From Paenibacillus turpanensis (GTDB lineage: Bacteria > Bacillota > Bacilli > Paenibacillales > YIM-B00363): a stretch of DNA of 64,000 bases. The DNA lies in contig NZ_WTLI01000001.1 in NCBI RefSeq assembly GCF_011421635.1, positions 159,213-223,212 of the forward strand. The letters run 5' to 3'. The notes beneath the pieces were generated by a model. The model did not search any database, was not told the DNA's origin, and saw only the letters and a program-made list of their open reading frames with translations. Below are positions 27,764 through 36,888 of the stretch, one piece after another (the first letter of the stretch is position 1; every line of letters starts with the position of its first letter). The position numbers and the translations under genes were made by a program.

Positions 27764-27820
27764 CAAAAAAAGGAACCGGACCTTACACGGAAATTTCCGT
27801 CTTAGGTACAGTTCCTCTTT
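27764..27820. terminator. Bidirectional terminator, mainly behind rpmF
   Basis: Long imperfect hairpin with outer arms GGAAC/GTTCC, middle ACCT-like arms and inner ACGGAAATTTCCGT. Seven T follow on the minus strand, CTCTTTTT on the plus strand. It serves rpmF and backs up the nitroreductase terminator. Confidence 0.8.
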
Positions 27821-27839
27821 TTCACGCCATGCCATTGCA

Positions 27840-28013
27840 TTATTGCTTGATGATCTCTCTGCCTTTATAAGATCCGCAAACCTTGCATACACGGTGAGCA
27901 AGCTTCAATTCTCCGCACTGGTCACATTTAACCATGCCTGGGATTTCCAGTTTAAAGTGAGTACGACGCTTGTCGCGGCGAGATTTCGATGTCTTTCTAA
28001 ACGGTACTGCCAT
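27840..28013 (-). CDS. rpmF: 50S ribosomal protein L32, zinc-ribbon form
   Basis: 57 aa from the ATG at 28013 ([22 protein letters not shown]). Two CxxC pairs (CDQC and CKVC) show that this is the zinc-binding paralogue type. Follows yceD, the standard arrangement in bacteria. Confidence 0.96.
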   Translation of the reverse strand: MAVPFRKTSKSRRDKRRTHFKLEIPGMVKCDQCGELKLAHRVCKVCGSYKGREIIKQ

Positions 28014-28058
28014 GAGTCCCACCTCCTTCAACGAATTCAAACCCTTGCCAGACGCACA

Positions 28059-28589
28059 TTACGTTTTGAAAAAATCTTTAAGCCCTTCCAATCGCGGATC
28101 AATCCGTTCCTCTTTGCATTCGCAAGGGTGATCGTTGCGGTTTTTGCCGCACATCGGGCAAATTCCTTGGCAATCGTCACCGCACAGCGATACAAGCGGC
28201 AGCTCCGTTTGGAGATATTCTAGCACATAGGGCTGTAGATCAATTTTGTCTCCCGATATCCGTTGAATATCGTCGTCTTCCTCTTGGGACTCCCCGTCGT
28301 CCTGTTGCTCCCCGCCGCCTGCTTCCACTTGAACGAACCGCTCCTCGAAAGGGATTTCGAGTTTAGTGGTTACCTGCGTTAAACACCGGGAACATGCTGT
28401 GACGATCGTCGTCTCCAACCGGCCCGACACGTCTATCGCGCCTGCCTTGTATGTAGCCGTCAAATCGACTTCCAGCGGTGCAACGGTTAACAAATCCTTG
28501 CGGCCGCGGGCCGCGTCAGTCACATCGAGCCGCTCGCGGATATGAACAGGCGCTAGTTTAGTCGCCATTTCCCGAAACTGGATCAACAT
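28059..28589 (-). CDS. yceD: YceD/DUF177 family protein
   Basis: Conserved partner gene of rpmF; implicated in 23S rRNA metabolism in other organisms. 176 aa from the ATG at 28589 (MLIQFREMATKLAPVHI), with GAGGTG 6 nt upstream; the longer frame crosses the promoter and is spurious. CSRCL and CPMC with later Cys residues look like a metal-binding cluster. An acidic stretch DDGESQEEDDD lies in the middle. Confidence 0.9.
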   Translation of the reverse strand: MLIQFREMATKLAPVHIRERLDVTDAARGRKDLLTVAPLEVDLTATYKAGAIDVSGRLETTIVTACSRCLTQVTTKLEIPFEERFVQVEAGGGEQQDDGESQEEDDDIQRISGDKIDLQPYVLEYLQTELPLVSLCGDDCQGICPMCGKNRNDHPCECKEERIDPRLEGLKDFFKT

Positions 28590-28616
28590 TAGAATCACCT
28601 CAAACAGACGAAATCT

Positions 28617-28646
28617 ATTATACCGAGTGGTCGTCTCGGTTGTCAA
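28617..28646 (-). promoter_or_regulatory. Consensus sigma-A promoter of yceD-rpmF
   Basis: Perfect TTGACA (28641-28646), 18-nt spacer, perfect TATAAT (28617-28622). The spacer holds an inverted repeat CCGAG...CTCGG. Confidence 0.85.
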
Positions 28647-28656
28647 CCATTTTCCC

Positions 28657-28685
28657 TTGAAAGCCTTTTGCCGAACCCGTATACT
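28657..28685 (+). promoter_or_regulatory. Sigma-A promoter of tmcAL placed for a leaderless mRNA
   Basis: TTGAAA (28657-28662), 17-nt spacer, TATACT (28680-28685). The expected start, 7 nt after the -10, is the A of the tmcAL ATG. No Shine-Dalgarno precedes that ATG. Confidence 0.65.
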
Positions 28686-28691
28686 TAAGCC

Positions 28692-29942
28692 ATGAAAACC
28701 GTCGGAATCATTGTAGAATACAATCCGTTGCACAACGGACACGTTTATCATTTCCAACAATCGAAAATGAACACGCAAGCGGACGCGGTAATCGCTGTTA
28801 TGAGCGGGCACTTTTTACAGCGGGGCGAGCCGGCCCTCGCCTCCAAGTGGGCCCGCGCCGAAATGGCGCTTCGCATGGGCGCCGATCTCGTGCTCGAGCT
28901 GCCGGTCGCCTTCAGCGCCCAGCCGGCCGAGTGGTTCGCCTACGGCGCCGTGTCGGCGCTGGACGCTACCGGCGTCGTCGACGCGCTCTGCTTCGGCAGC
29001 GAGCACGGCGACCTCGCCGCGCTGCAGGCGCTGGCCCAGCAGCTTGCGCGCGAGCCGGACGAGCTGCGCGCCGAAGTCAAGGCGCGGCTCAAGGGCGGCG
29101 CCAGCTACCCGGCGGCGTACGCGGCCGCCGCGCTGGCGTCGGCGCGCTCCGGCGATGAGCCGCTGCCGGGCGCGGAAGCGGTGGCCCAGCCGAATAACAT
29201 TCTCGGCCTGCATTACCTCATCGCGCTCGAGCGCCTGGGCAGCCCGATTACGCCAGCAACGATCGCCCGGACGAAAGCGGGCTATCATCAGGCCGACATT
29301 ACGGACAGCCGCATTGCCAGCGCCACCGCAATCCGCAGGCTGCTGTTCGAAGAGTGCAGTCTGGACGGGCTCGCCCCCTTCGTTCCAGCCTATACCCTCG
29401 ACATTCTGAAGCGCGAGGCTGCCGAAGGACGAGGTCCCATCCGCTGGGAGGCCTACGCCCGGCAGCTGCTGCACAGCATCGTCACGGCATCGCCGGAGCA
29501 GCTAAACAGCGTCGCCGAAATGACCGAAGGGCTGGAGCACCGGCTGAAGCGCGCCATTGCCAGCCTGTCTGCCAGCCCCTCGGAGGAGGCAATCGTCAGT
29601 CAGCTGTTAGCATCCCTCAAAACAAAGCGCTACACCCATGTAAAGCTGCAGCGGCTGCTCACGCGCGTGCTTCTATCGCACAGCAAAGCAGTGCTGTCCC
29701 GCGAAGTGCTGCAGGCGGGCTCCCCTTACCTGCGGGTGCTCGGCTTTACCGGTACCGGGCGCGAGCTGCTGCAGCGCATGAAGAAAACCGCCCGCGTCCC
29801 GGTCATTACCAAGGTGTCCCGCGGCCTGCATCCGTTTCTCGATCTCGACATCGACGCAACCGCAGTGTATGCCGCAGGCTTCCGGCAGCCCGATTCACGC
29901 CAGCTGCTGCGCGATTATTACCAGGCGCCGATCCGTGTATAA
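28692..29942 (+). CDS. tmcAL: tRNA(Met) cytidine acetate ligase TmcAL (YlbM)
   Basis: Acetylates C34 of elongator tRNA-Met using acetate and ATP; nucleotidyltransferase fold. 416 aa. N-terminal GIIVEYNPLHNGHVYH contains the HxGH-type motif; MSGHFLQRGEPAL and PNNILGLHY are family blocks. Residues about 50-170 are coded by a strongly GC-rich stretch with Ala/Glu/Arg enrichment, unlike the neighbouring genes. Divergent from yceD, convergent with ylbL (6 nt apart). Probably translated from a leaderless message. Confidence 0.93.
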   Translation: MKTVGIIVEYNPLHNGHVYHFQQSKMNTQADAVIAVMSGHFLQRGEPALASKWARAEMALRMGADLVLELPVAFSAQPAEWFAYGAVSALDATGVVDALCFGSEHGDLAALQALAQQLAREPDELRAEVKARLKGGASYPAAYAAAALASARSGDEPLPGAEAVAQPNNILGLHYLIALERLGSPITPATIARTKAGYHQADITDSRIASATAIRRLLFEECSLDGLAPFVPAYTLDILKREAAEGRGPIRWEAYARQLLHSIVTASPEQLNSVAEMTEGLEHRLKRAIASLSASPSEEAIVSQLLASLKTKRYTHVKLQRLLTRVLLSHSKAVLSREVLQAGSPYLRVLGFTGTGRELLQRMKKTARVPVITKVSRGLHPFLDLDIDATAVYAAGFRQPDSRQLLRDYYQAPIRV

Positions 29943-29948
29943 CGTTGG

Positions 29949-31013
29949 CTACTTTCCGTCTGCCTTAGCCGGCTTGGCGGTGAGCTTAGCCAAGTGGGCC
30001 AGCGCATCGCCGATCGTTTCAACCTTCACAACCTCCATATCGGAGCCGATTTGCTCCGCCTTCCGGCGGGCTGTATCGTAATTTTTCGCCGGGGCAAAAA
30101 ACACCTCGGCGCCCTTCCGGTCGGAAGCGACGACCTTGTACTGAATACCGCCGATTTCGCCCACCTTCCCGTCCGGCGTGATCGTCCCGGTTCCGGCAAT
30201 GCGGTACCCTTTGGATAAGTCCCCCGGCGTCAGCTGATTGTAAATTTCGAGCGCAAACATCAGCCCGGCGGAAGGTCCGCCGATTTGTCCCGCTTCAATC
30301 CTTACCTGCTTCCCCGCATCCTCGGCTTGAACCGAAAGCAGCTCCGCCGTCGTAATACCGACGCCAACCCTTTCATTTTGCCCCGGCTGGGAAGTCGACA
30401 TCGGCGAAACAAGCAGCGTAGCGGAAATCAATTCTTCTCCCCGCTTCACCTGCATCGCCACCTTATCGCCCGCCGCGCGGCCGCCAATTTCCCGCGTTAA
30501 ATCGTCATAGGAAGCGATTGTAACGCCATTCACCTGCACGACCCGGTCTCCCGGCTTCAACACCCCGTCCGCAGGCATTCCGCTGATCGTCTGAAGAATA
30601 ACTACCCCTTCATTCCGGATTTTGTACGGTACCGCCGCCTGCTTATATGCCGCTTCAATCGCATTGGCCTGCGAGGTCAGCATATACGCTTCTTGGCGCT
30701 CCGTATATTCCTCTTGCGTTTCGTTATCCCCAAACACTTCCTTTCGGGTAAACACATCGGCATGCCGGTCAAAGTACGAGCCGATATAGGATAACACATT
30801 GGAATACGTCATCCGGACCGTCGTCATCATGAAGACGCCCTTTTCCTCGGGATCACCCGCTTCGATTTGAACCATCGGCCGGGTCGCTTCCGCTGTGCCC
30901 GGTTCGAAAACGACATAAGGCGTCGGCATAAATATCAAAATGTACATGACCGCGGCCGTCGCTAAAATCATTCGAATCGGACCGCTTTTACGGTAACCTC
31001 TTCCCCCCGCCAT
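29949..31013 (-). CDS. ylbL: Membrane PDZ/Lon-type serine protease YlbL (SepM-like)
   Basis: Membrane-anchored protease; relatives cut peptides or cell-division regulators. 354 aa from the ATG at 31013 (MAGGRGYRKSGPIRMI), with GGGGGG 6 nt upstream; the longer frame runs through ylbJ and is spurious. One membrane segment at about 12-30, a PDZ domain (GMPADGVLKPGDRVVQVNGVTI, about residues 145-210), then the Lon-like domain with catalytic Ser in GGPSAGLMFAL and Lys in GGIQYKVVAS. Confidence 0.93.
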   Translation of the reverse strand: MAGGRGYRKSGPIRMILATAAVMYILIFMPTPYVVFEPGTAEATRPMVQIEAGDPEEKGVFMMTTVRMTYSNVLSYIGSYFDRHADVFTRKEVFGDNETQEEYTERQEAYMLTSQANAIEAAYKQAAVPYKIRNEGVVILQTISGMPADGVLKPGDRVVQVNGVTIASYDDLTREIGGRAAGDKVAMQVKRGEELISATLLVSPMSTSQPGQNERVGVGITTAELLSVQAEDAGKQVRIEAGQIGGPSAGLMFALEIYNQLTPGDLSKGYRIAGTGTITPDGKVGEIGGIQYKVVASDRKGAEVFFAPAKNYDTARRKAEQIGSDMEVVKVETIGDALAHLAKLTAKPAKADGK

Positions 31014-31115
31014 GCTTTCCCCCCTACTGCAGCTTGGTCTAAAGCGATTCCGATGAGCGTACATATGTACTAGCTGTAACGCAGACGGCACACTGAAAGA
31101 AAACGAGGTGAACCC

Positions 31116-32399
31116 ATGACATTGAACCGCACGACCTTTAATCGAATCGGCTCGCTCATGATGGGCACCGGCGCCCTCGTGCTGGTGCTCATGATCGTTT
31201 TGTACCCGGACCAAGCCTTTGATTCGTCGCTTAAAGGCCTTTCCATTTGGTGGAACGTCGTGTTCCCCGCTCTGCTTCCTTTTTTTATGCTGTCGGAATT
31301 TATGCGCGCCTATGGCCTGATGCAGGGACTCGGCGTCCTGCTGGAGCCGCTCATGCGCGTGCTGTTCCGCATCCCGGGCGTAGGCGGCTGGGCGCTGGCC
31401 CTTGGCATGACCGCCGGCTCTCCGGCAGGCGCAGAAGCGACGGCCGCACTGCGCCGGAACGGTCTCGTTTCCCGAGGCGAGGGCGAGCGGCTGCTTTCGC
31501 TGTCTCATATGAGCGGACCCGTGTTCATCGTTATTGTGGTCGGCACCGGCTTCCTTGGCCAGCCGAAGCTCGGCGTGATCCTGGCCGTGGTCCATCTCGT
31601 ATCCGCGCTGGCGGCAGGTGCTCTGCTCGCTTTATTCAGCGGCAGGCCAGCCCCTACAGCCGGTCCTGCGGCCGGACCGCCGTATAGATCCGCCTCTTCG
31701 GGTATCCCTTTATTCCGTCGTGTTCTTCTGGCCGTTGAGGCCGCGCGCACGCAAGACGGCCGCGGCTTCGGCAAGGTGCTTGGCGATTCGGTCTATCAAT
31801 CGGTACAAACCCTACTGGTGATCGGCGGTTACATCATTATGTTTTCTCTGTTTCTGAAGGTCGCGTTTCTCACGTATACCGCATTCATTGTACAAATGGC
31901 GTTTATCCATCTGCTTGAACCGTTCGGCATTACCCAGCAGGCGGCTCACCAGCTTATTTCCGCGCTGTTTGAAGTGCATTTGGGCGCCCACGCGCTCAGC
32001 CAGCCGTCCGGCGTCGGCCCCTTTGCAGTCACGCTCCTGATCGCCTGCGGACTGGCATGGAGCGGCTTATGCCTGCATGCCCAAGTTCGCAGCATCATTA
32101 AAGACACCGACCTAAGGTACGGCACCTTTCTGCTCGGCCGGCTGGTGCATATTGCCGTATCCCTTCCGGTCGCCATTGTGCTGTGGCAGCCGCTTCAGCG
32201 CCTCATCGGACCGAACGAGACAGCCGCGTTCATGCCGCTCGGGCCCCGCGTCCCAGCCGTCGATCCTGCCGGGCTTCCCATGGAAGGCTTTGCGCTTGCC
32301 GTTTCTACTGCGGCGCTGCTGGGCATCTGTATCGGCGGAATGCTCGCCGTTTCCCTTGCGGCTTCACTGCTCCGCCGGTTAGCCAAATTTGCCGCGTAG
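31116..32399 (+). CDS. ylbJ: Sporulation integral membrane protein YlbJ
   Basis: Polytopic membrane protein required for normal spore coat/cortex in B. subtilis; carries Gate-type (nucleoside-recognition) domains. 427 aa with about eight hydrophobic segments. [29 protein letters not shown] and [39 protein letters not shown] are characteristic. GAGGTG lies before the ATG. Divergent from ylbL; its last 21 nt overlap coaD on the other strand. Confidence 0.93.
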   Translation: MTLNRTTFNRIGSLMMGTGALVLVLMIVLYPDQAFDSSLKGLSIWWNVVFPALLPFFMLSEFMRAYGLMQGLGVLLEPLMRVLFRIPGVGGWALALGMTAGSPAGAEATAALRRNGLVSRGEGERLLSLSHMSGPVFIVIVVGTGFLGQPKLGVILAVVHLVSALAAGALLALFSGRPAPTAGPAAGPPYRSASSGIPLFRRVLLAVEAARTQDGRGFGKVLGDSVYQSVQTLLVIGGYIIMFSLFLKVAFLTYTAFIVQMAFIHLLEPFGITQQAAHQLISALFEVHLGAHALSQPSGVGPFAVTLLIACGLAWSGLCLHAQVRSIIKDTDLRYGTFLLGRLVHIAVSLPVAIVLWQPLQRLIGPNETAAFMPLGPRVPAVDPAGLPMEGFALAVSTAALLGICIGGMLAVSLAASLLRRLAKFAA

Positions 32400-32861
32400 C
32401 GCCTCGGCCACCTCATCGGGGACAAAATCGCTGACGTCCCCGTGAAACTTAGCCAGCTCCTTCACAATGCTGGAGCTTAAATAGGAATACTTCGGATTCG
32501 TCATCATAAAAAAGGTTTCGACATCCGGGTTCAGCTTCTGATTCGCCGACGCCATTTGCAGCTCATATTCAAAATCCGATACCGCCCGCAAGCCGCGCAC
32601 GATCACGTGCGCTTTTTTGTGCGTCATATAATTGACGAGCAGGTCACGGAAGCCGTCCACCTCGACGTTCGGCAAATGCCCCGTTACTTGGCGAAGCAGC
32701 TGCTGGCGCTCTTCCAGCGTAAACAGCGCATTTTTGGCTGTGTTGTTCAGCACCGCCACGATCAGCTTGTCGAACTGCTTCGCCGCGCGGTGAATGATGT
32801 CCAAGTGCCCGCACGTTACGGGATCAAAGCTACCCGGGTATACTGCGATTCTAAGGCTCAT
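32379..32861 (-). CDS. coaD: Phosphopantetheine adenylyltransferase
   Basis: Fourth step of coenzyme A synthesis; supplies the cofactor for ACP. 160 aa from the ATG at 32861 ([23 protein letters not shown]), with the TxGH-type motif CGHLDI and C-terminal [15 protein letters not shown]. Its start lies inside the end of rsmD (11-nt overlap), so both are coupled. Confidence 0.96.
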   Translation of the reverse strand: MSLRIAVYPGSFDPVTCGHLDIIHRAAKQFDKLIVAVLNNTAKNALFTLEERQQLLRQVTGHLPNVEVDGFRDLLVNYMTHKKAHVIVRGLRAVSDFEYELQMASANQKLNPDVETFFMMTNPKYSYLSSSIVKELAKFHGDVSDFVPDEVAEALRGKFG

Positions 32862-33438
32862 TGTGTTCGTTATCCCCTTCCGGTTCCTGTGCGTATTTAT
32901 AAATGCGAATCGCAGTTTCGCCATACTCAGCCGTCCGAACGGCTTGGAACTGTCCGATTTGCTCCGGATAGGCGTGCCCTGCTTCGTATTCCACGACGAT
33001 CGTCGATTGTTCGCCGATAATCCCCGCTTCCTCCATTTGAAGAATCAGCTCGTCGGCAATTTTAAGCCGATACGGCGGGTCCAGCATCACCAGCTCAAAA
33101 CGAGCCTCCCGCTTGGCCAGCGCCTTAATCGCCCGATGCGCATCGTTGCGGTACACCTCAGCTTGTCCTTCAAGCCCTGCGGTCCGCAAATTCAGGTGGA
33201 TCGTTTCAATTGCTTTCTTATCCATATCGATAAAAACAGCCCGATCCATCCCCCGGCTGAGCGCCTCGATGCCGATGCCGCCGCTGCCTCCAAATAGATC
33301 AAGCATTTGTCCTCCCGAAAAGTAAGGACCAATCATCGAAAAAAGCGCTTCCTTCACTTTGTCCGTCGTCGGCCGCGTGCCCATCCCCGGCACCGCCTTG
33401 AGCGGCCGGCCCCGGGCCGTTCCCGAGATTACCCTCAT
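32851..33438 (-). CDS. rsmD: 16S rRNA (guanine966-N2)-methyltransferase RsmD (YlbH)
   Basis: 195 aa from the ATG at 33438 ([18 protein letters not shown]). SAM-binding loop [18 protein letters not shown] near residue 45 and catalytic DPPY near 125. Paired with coaD as in B. subtilis ylbH-ylbI. A -10/-35 pair upstream (33483-33511) overlaps the promoter of an RNA candidate on the other strand. Confidence 0.95.
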   Translation of the reverse strand: MRVISGTARGRPLKAVPGMGTRPTTDKVKEALFSMIGPYFSGGQMLDLFGGSGGIGIEALSRGMDRAVFIDMDKKAIETIHLNLRTAGLEGQAEVYRNDAHRAIKALAKREARFELVMLDPPYRLKIADELILQMEEAGIIGEQSTIVVEYEAGHAYPEQIGQFQAVRTAEYGETAIRIYKYAQEPEGDNEHNEP

Positions 33439-33482
33439 CCGCCTGTTAACCCCTTTTCCCAAGCTAAGCTGTATGTAACGTT

Positions 33483-33511
33483 ATCGTACCACATCGGAGC
33501 CTGCGTGAAAA
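33483..33511 (-). promoter_or_regulatory. Candidate rsmD-coaD promoter
   Basis: TTTTCA (33506-33511), 17-nt spacer, TACGAT (33483-33488). It overlaps the candidate plus-strand promoter at 33505-33534, so the two would compete. Confidence 0.45.
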
Positions 33512-33534
33512 ATTTTCCGCCCTCCGTGTATAAA
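33505..33534 (+). promoter_or_regulatory. Candidate promoter of the structured RNA
   Basis: GTGAAA (33505-33510), 18-nt spacer, TG-TATAAA (-10 at 33529-33534). Predicted start near 33541. Confidence 0.5.
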
Positions 33535-33540
33535 CATTCC

Positions 33541-33710
33541 GAAAACGGTAATCATGATAGTATCGACATCACGGATGTCGTAGACAACCGCGGAGAAGAC
33601 TTACGTTTCCCCATAAGCTCTTCGTCCGGTTTCTCCTCTCCCATGAGGCATTCACGAAAGTGGGTGCCGAACCTTGATCCGCGTCGGCCTTGTGCCGCGC
33701 GGTTTTTTTT
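33541..33710 (+). ncRNA. Candidate structured non-coding RNA beside rsmD (ylbH)
   Basis: No ORF fits, but the plus strand folds well by eye. Hairpin 1 is CGACATC-ACG-GATGTCG (33564-33580). Hairpin 2 closes GGAGAA/TTCTCC (33592-33636) with inner GAAGA/TCTTC. Hairpin 3 is GGCATTCAC-GAAA-GTGGGTGCC (33647-33668), nine pairs capped by a GNRA tetraloop. A strong terminator follows. Promoter and terminator define about 170 nt. A structured element called the ylbH leader is known upstream of ylbH in Bacillales, so this may be its relative; the strand deduced here (plus, away from rsmD) rests on the T run and the GAAA loop. Confidence 0.55.
33679..33710 (+). terminator. Terminator of the structured RNA candidate
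   Basis: Stem CCGCG-T-CGGC / GCCG-CGCGG with a 5-nt loop (CTTGT) and one bulge, then eight T (33703-33710). A strong plus-strand intrinsic terminator with no gene upstream of it on that strand. Confidence 0.85.
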
Positions 33711-33738
33711 AGTTTATAGCCCTTCAACAAAAAAATAG

Positions 33739-33952
33739 TCAATGGGGGCATTTCTTTTTAATCGACTTCACCACCAACAATTCCCGCCCCTCCACCGTAA
33801 ACCCATTTTCCACCGTCTCAGGCTTTTCCGATTTGAGTCCCAAAAAAATTCAGGGCATCTTCCCAACTTTGCCCAATATGATACTTAATTCTGTCCTTAA
33901 AATAAAACAACCCATCATGTTTAATGAGTTGTGAGCCTTGGGATGTATTCAA
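33739..33952 (-). pseudogene. Frameshifted small gene or gene remnant
   Basis: Two minus-strand frames join across a 7-base homopolymer (A run at 33842-33848). The upstream part reads HDGLFYFKDRIKYHIGQSWED, the downstream part GFTVEGRELLVVKSIKKK and ends CPH-stop. Removing one base gives about 70 codons from a TTG at 33952. No good Shine-Dalgarno is seen. The family is not recognised. It could be a decayed gene, a small gene with a sequencing error, or chance. Confidence 0.35.
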
Positions 33953-34121
33953 TCAACAGAGGAGTATTAGCTGTGCATCATTTTGAAGTCCTCAAAATCT
34001 CGCCCTTAATCATGCAAATCTACAAATTGTAGGTTTTTACTATACAAAATAAACGTTCCGATTCCTAATATTCTCCTAATATTATATGATGTTGGTTAAA
34101 AATAGTCGGGAGGTCTTACCT

Positions 34122-34718
34122 TTGCAGAAATCATGGAAAATCGGCATTATCGGAGCTTTGCTTTTCACCATGGCCGCAGGTTCAGTCGGCGCGGATACGC
34201 GGAAGTTTGAAGCGGAACTAGCTCCGTTTCAAATATATTTCAATGGTAACCCCATTAATACCGGTACAGAACCTTATCCTCCGCTTATGTACAACGATAT
34301 CATTTACATTCCGATGACCTATGAAAACAACAAAAAACTAGCTATCGAAGGTGTAATGTATGAGGACTATATTTCTGTTTTTAATTTCGGCATAGATGCA
34401 ATTAAAGAATCGATAGAAGAGCTTGATAAAAAATTTGCATCAAAAAGGGGCGCTTCAAATATTCGAATGAGCATAGAGGAGTCTGGAAGCACTTTAATTA
34501 TGCAACTAGATTCAATGGGAAATGAACATTCGGATATTCAAAACATTCAAGATTTCATTATTCACGGAATGAAAACACGAGCCGATTTCTACAAATTTGA
34601 GTTATTTCAAAATAAAGTACACGTTTCAGATATCATTGTTGATTCCGAAAAATTCAAGAGTTATCTTTCGGGAAAATCAAAGGATGAATATTACACAATC
34701 AATCCTGTTAACCTCTAG
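34122..34718 (+). CDS. Secreted protein with copper-amine-oxidase-N-like domain
   Basis: 198 aa from TTG at 34122, chosen because GGGAGG lies 7 nt upstream and the product then starts with a signal peptide (LQKSWKIGIIGALLFTMAAGSVGA). Next comes IYFNGNPINTGTEPYPPLMYNDIIYIPMTY, which looks like half of the copper amine oxidase N-terminal-like repeat that is abundant in Paenibacillus surface proteins. The rest (about 90-198) is charged and not recognised. The gene is AT-richer than its neighbours. Function unknown; probably extracellular. Confidence 0.7.
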   Translation: MQKSWKIGIIGALLFTMAAGSVGADTRKFEAELAPFQIYFNGNPINTGTEPYPPLMYNDIIYIPMTYENNKKLAIEGVMYEDYISVFNFGIDAIKESIEELDKKFASKRGASNIRMSIEESGSTLIMQLDSMGNEHSDIQNIQDFIIHGMKTRADFYKFELFQNKVHVSDIIVDSEKFKSYLSGKSKDEYYTINPVNL

Positions 34719-34802
34719 GGTATATCATCCACACCTTACTTAATTAAACCATCGCTCCCTAACCGGAGTGATTAGGATTGAGGCCACATGCTCGCTAAAA
34801 AG

Positions 34803-34837
34803 AAAAAGACATGAGACTCCGCGCCTCATGTCTTTTT
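34803..34837. terminator. Bidirectional terminator
   Basis: Perfect 13-bp stem AAAAAGACATGAG / CTCATGTCTTTTT with a 9-nt loop, between the secreted-protein gene (plus) and the chemoreceptor gene (minus). T tracts exist in both directions. Confidence 0.92.
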
Positions 34838-34839
34838 TC

Positions 34840-36888
34840 TTACACTTTAAATTTCGATGCGGCCTGTGCCAGCTCCTTCGTAAGGGAACCGATCGTATCA
34901 ACCATGCCCGCCAGCTGCTGCACCATTGCAGATTGCTCCTGCATCGTTGCGGTCACTTCCTCAACCGATGCCGAAACCTCCTCACCTGTTGCGGACAAGC
35001 TTTGCGCCGAGTCCATAACTGCCTCTTTTTCTTTCTCCATCTCAACCACTTTACGCGCCATATCCTGAATCTCCGCCGCGATATGGGAAACATTATTGAA
35101 AATCGATGCAAATGCTTCTTTTGTTGCTTCAACATATTGATCCTGGTCGACGGAAACTTGTTCAATTTCAGAAACGCTTGCTTTGTTTTCATCTACAAAA
35201 GCAAGGTTTTGCTCAATAATTCCATTGATTTCCTGAGACTGTTTGGTGCTCTGTTCAGCCAGCTTGCGAATTTCGGAAGCGACAACCGCAAAGCCCCGGC
35301 CATGCTCTCCTGCTCTTGCCGCTTCGATGGATGCGTTTAAGGCAAGCAGATTCGTTTGGTTAGCAATGTCCGTAATCGTACCGGTAATCTGGCTAATGTT
35401 GTTCGAGCTTTGCTGCAGCTTGCTTGTAATATCGGCAATCTTCTTCACCTCAAGCTCGTTGCGTTCCTTAACGCGAATAAGGTTCTCAATCACCGTTCGA
35501 CTATTATGGAAAATCGTTATAATCTTGTCCGCTTCCTCTTTGATGAGGTTTGTTTTTCCCCTTAAAGATTCAAAACTCTCGCCAAAACTATGGAACTTAT
35601 CGACAATTTGCTCGGTATCTCTGGACTGCGTCTCCATGGCTCTCGCAATCTCGCTGCTCGTTGTCGTCGTTTCCGCGACGGATACGGCCGTTTGCTTCGC
35701 GGAGTCATCCAGCTCATTCGTGCTGGTGTTCAAAACGCCAATCGATTCATTCATACTCGTGATGAGTTCTTTGTTGTTTTTAGCCATCACACTGAAGCTG
35801 TCCGCCAGCTGCTTAAATTCACTTTTATAGTTCCCAACCGCCGTAACGGTCAAATCCCCTTCGGCCATTTGCTTAAACAATTGGTTCAGTTTAAGGATCG
35901 GGCCCGTTATGGTTCTGGAAATCAAGATCCCCGCGGCAATGGCAAGGAGCATCGCAATCAGCGTAATCATAAGCAATTTATGGAGCATATCTTGAACCGG
36001 CTTATAAATGATTTCATACGATTCCGTTACACTTACGGTAATGTCCGCATCAGGGATTTTAGTAAAGCTAAGATAGCTGGTGCCAAGATCAACTTCGCCT
36101 TGAATTGGCTTGTCTTTCGCTCTTTCCTTAAGAAAAGCTTGAACACCCTCATCTGTCAGTGTCGTGCCTACACTTTCGGAATTCACGGAATTATAAATAA
36201 TAACACCGGATCGGCTTAATATGGTAATGTCCCCTTCAATTTCGGTCCGTTCCAGCTGATGAACGAAAAAGGAAGCATCTACTGTTGCAATAAATACACC
36301 AATAGTTTTACCGTCAAGATCAACGATAGGCTGAGTAAAAGGCATAACCAGCTTTCCTGTGCTTTTTGAAACGATAGCGTCACTTATAAAAGGCTGTCCT
36401 TTTATCGTTTCCTTAAAATATTCCCGGTCACTTCGATTCCCTTTGAGATCAGCTACGGAAGAGGATGCAATGATCGTTCCTTGCGGATCGATAACCTGAA
36501 ATGCTGTAATGCCTCGGGTCATTTCCACACTGGATGTTAAAATCCGATTCGATTTTTGCAGCAACGCGTTTTTATCTGAAAAAAACTCGTCGTCCGTCAT
36601 TTCATTCGAATTTCGAAGGGCAAGCAGCGATTTAAACGTATCATGATTGGAAGCCTGAGCTACGATCTGTTTCTCCGTCAATATCGAAGTAAATAAACTT
36701 TCGCCAATCAAATTGCTGTTGGAAATCATAATTTCCTTGCTTTCTTTTAACAATAAATCTGAGTTCGTCTGATACAAAAAAACACCGGATCCTGTGAACA
36801 TGATTGCTACCAACAAGGAAATGTAAAGCGGTAACTTCAACCTCAGCGACATTGTCCGTCCAAAAAAATTCCATTTCGGCTTGTTCAT
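34840..36888 (-). CDS. Methyl-accepting chemotaxis protein with dCache-type sensor
   Basis: Chemoreceptor, 682 aa. Membrane segments at about 19-40 and 298-320 enclose a periplasm-side Cache domain ([17 protein letters not shown]...[53 protein letters not shown]), the kind that often binds amino acids or other small metabolites. HAMP ([16 protein letters not shown]) and signalling domain ([50 protein letters not shown]) follow. AGGAG 8 nt upstream. Ligand unknown. Confidence 0.94.
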   Translation of the reverse strand: MNKPKWNFFGRTMSLRLKLPLYISLLVAIMFTGSGVFLYQTNSDLLLKESKEIMISNSNLIGESLFTSILTEKQIVAQASNHDTFKSLLALRNSNEMTDDEFFSDKNALLQKSNRILTSSVEMTRGITAFQVIDPQGTIIASSSVADLKGNRSDREYFKETIKGQPFISDAIVSKSTGKLVMPFTQPIVDLDGKTIGVFIATVDASFFVHQLERTEIEGDITILSRSGVIIYNSVNSESVGTTLTDEGVQAFLKERAKDKPIQGEVDLGTSYLSFTKIPDADITVSVTESYEIIYKPVQDMLHKLLMITLIAMLLAIAAGILISRTITGPILKLNQLFKQMAEGDLTVTAVGNYKSEFKQLADSFSVMAKNNKELITSMNESIGVLNTSTNELDDSAKQTAVSVAETTTTSSEIARAMETQSRDTEQIVDKFHSFGESFESLRGKTNLIKEEADKIITIFHNSRTVIENLIRVKERNELEVKKIADITSKLQQSSNNISQITGTITDIANQTNLLALNASIEAARAGEHGRGFAVVASEIRKLAEQSTKQSQEINGIIEQNLAFVDENKASVSEIEQVSVDQDQYVEATKEAFASIFNNVSHIAAEIQDMARKVVEMEKEKEAVMDSAQSLSATGEEVSASVEEVTATMQEQSAMVQQLAGMVDTIGSLTKELAQAASKFKV

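Noticed and set aside
28815..29474. 219-codon minus-strand frame opposite tmcAL
   Set aside because: It is a GC-driven shadow of tmcAL: no ribosome binding site, Arg/Gly/Ala-rich low-complexity product, while the plus-strand frame is a clear family member.
31014..31595. N-terminal extension of ylbL by 194 codons
   Set aside because: The extension lies opposite ylbJ, has a non-protein-like composition, and a good start with GGGGGG exists at 31013.
33541..33710. 6S RNA, T-box, SRP RNA or SAM/c-di-GMP riboswitch
   Set aside because: The ends do not pair as in 6S RNA, and the core motifs of the other families are missing; no gene follows closely on the plus strand.
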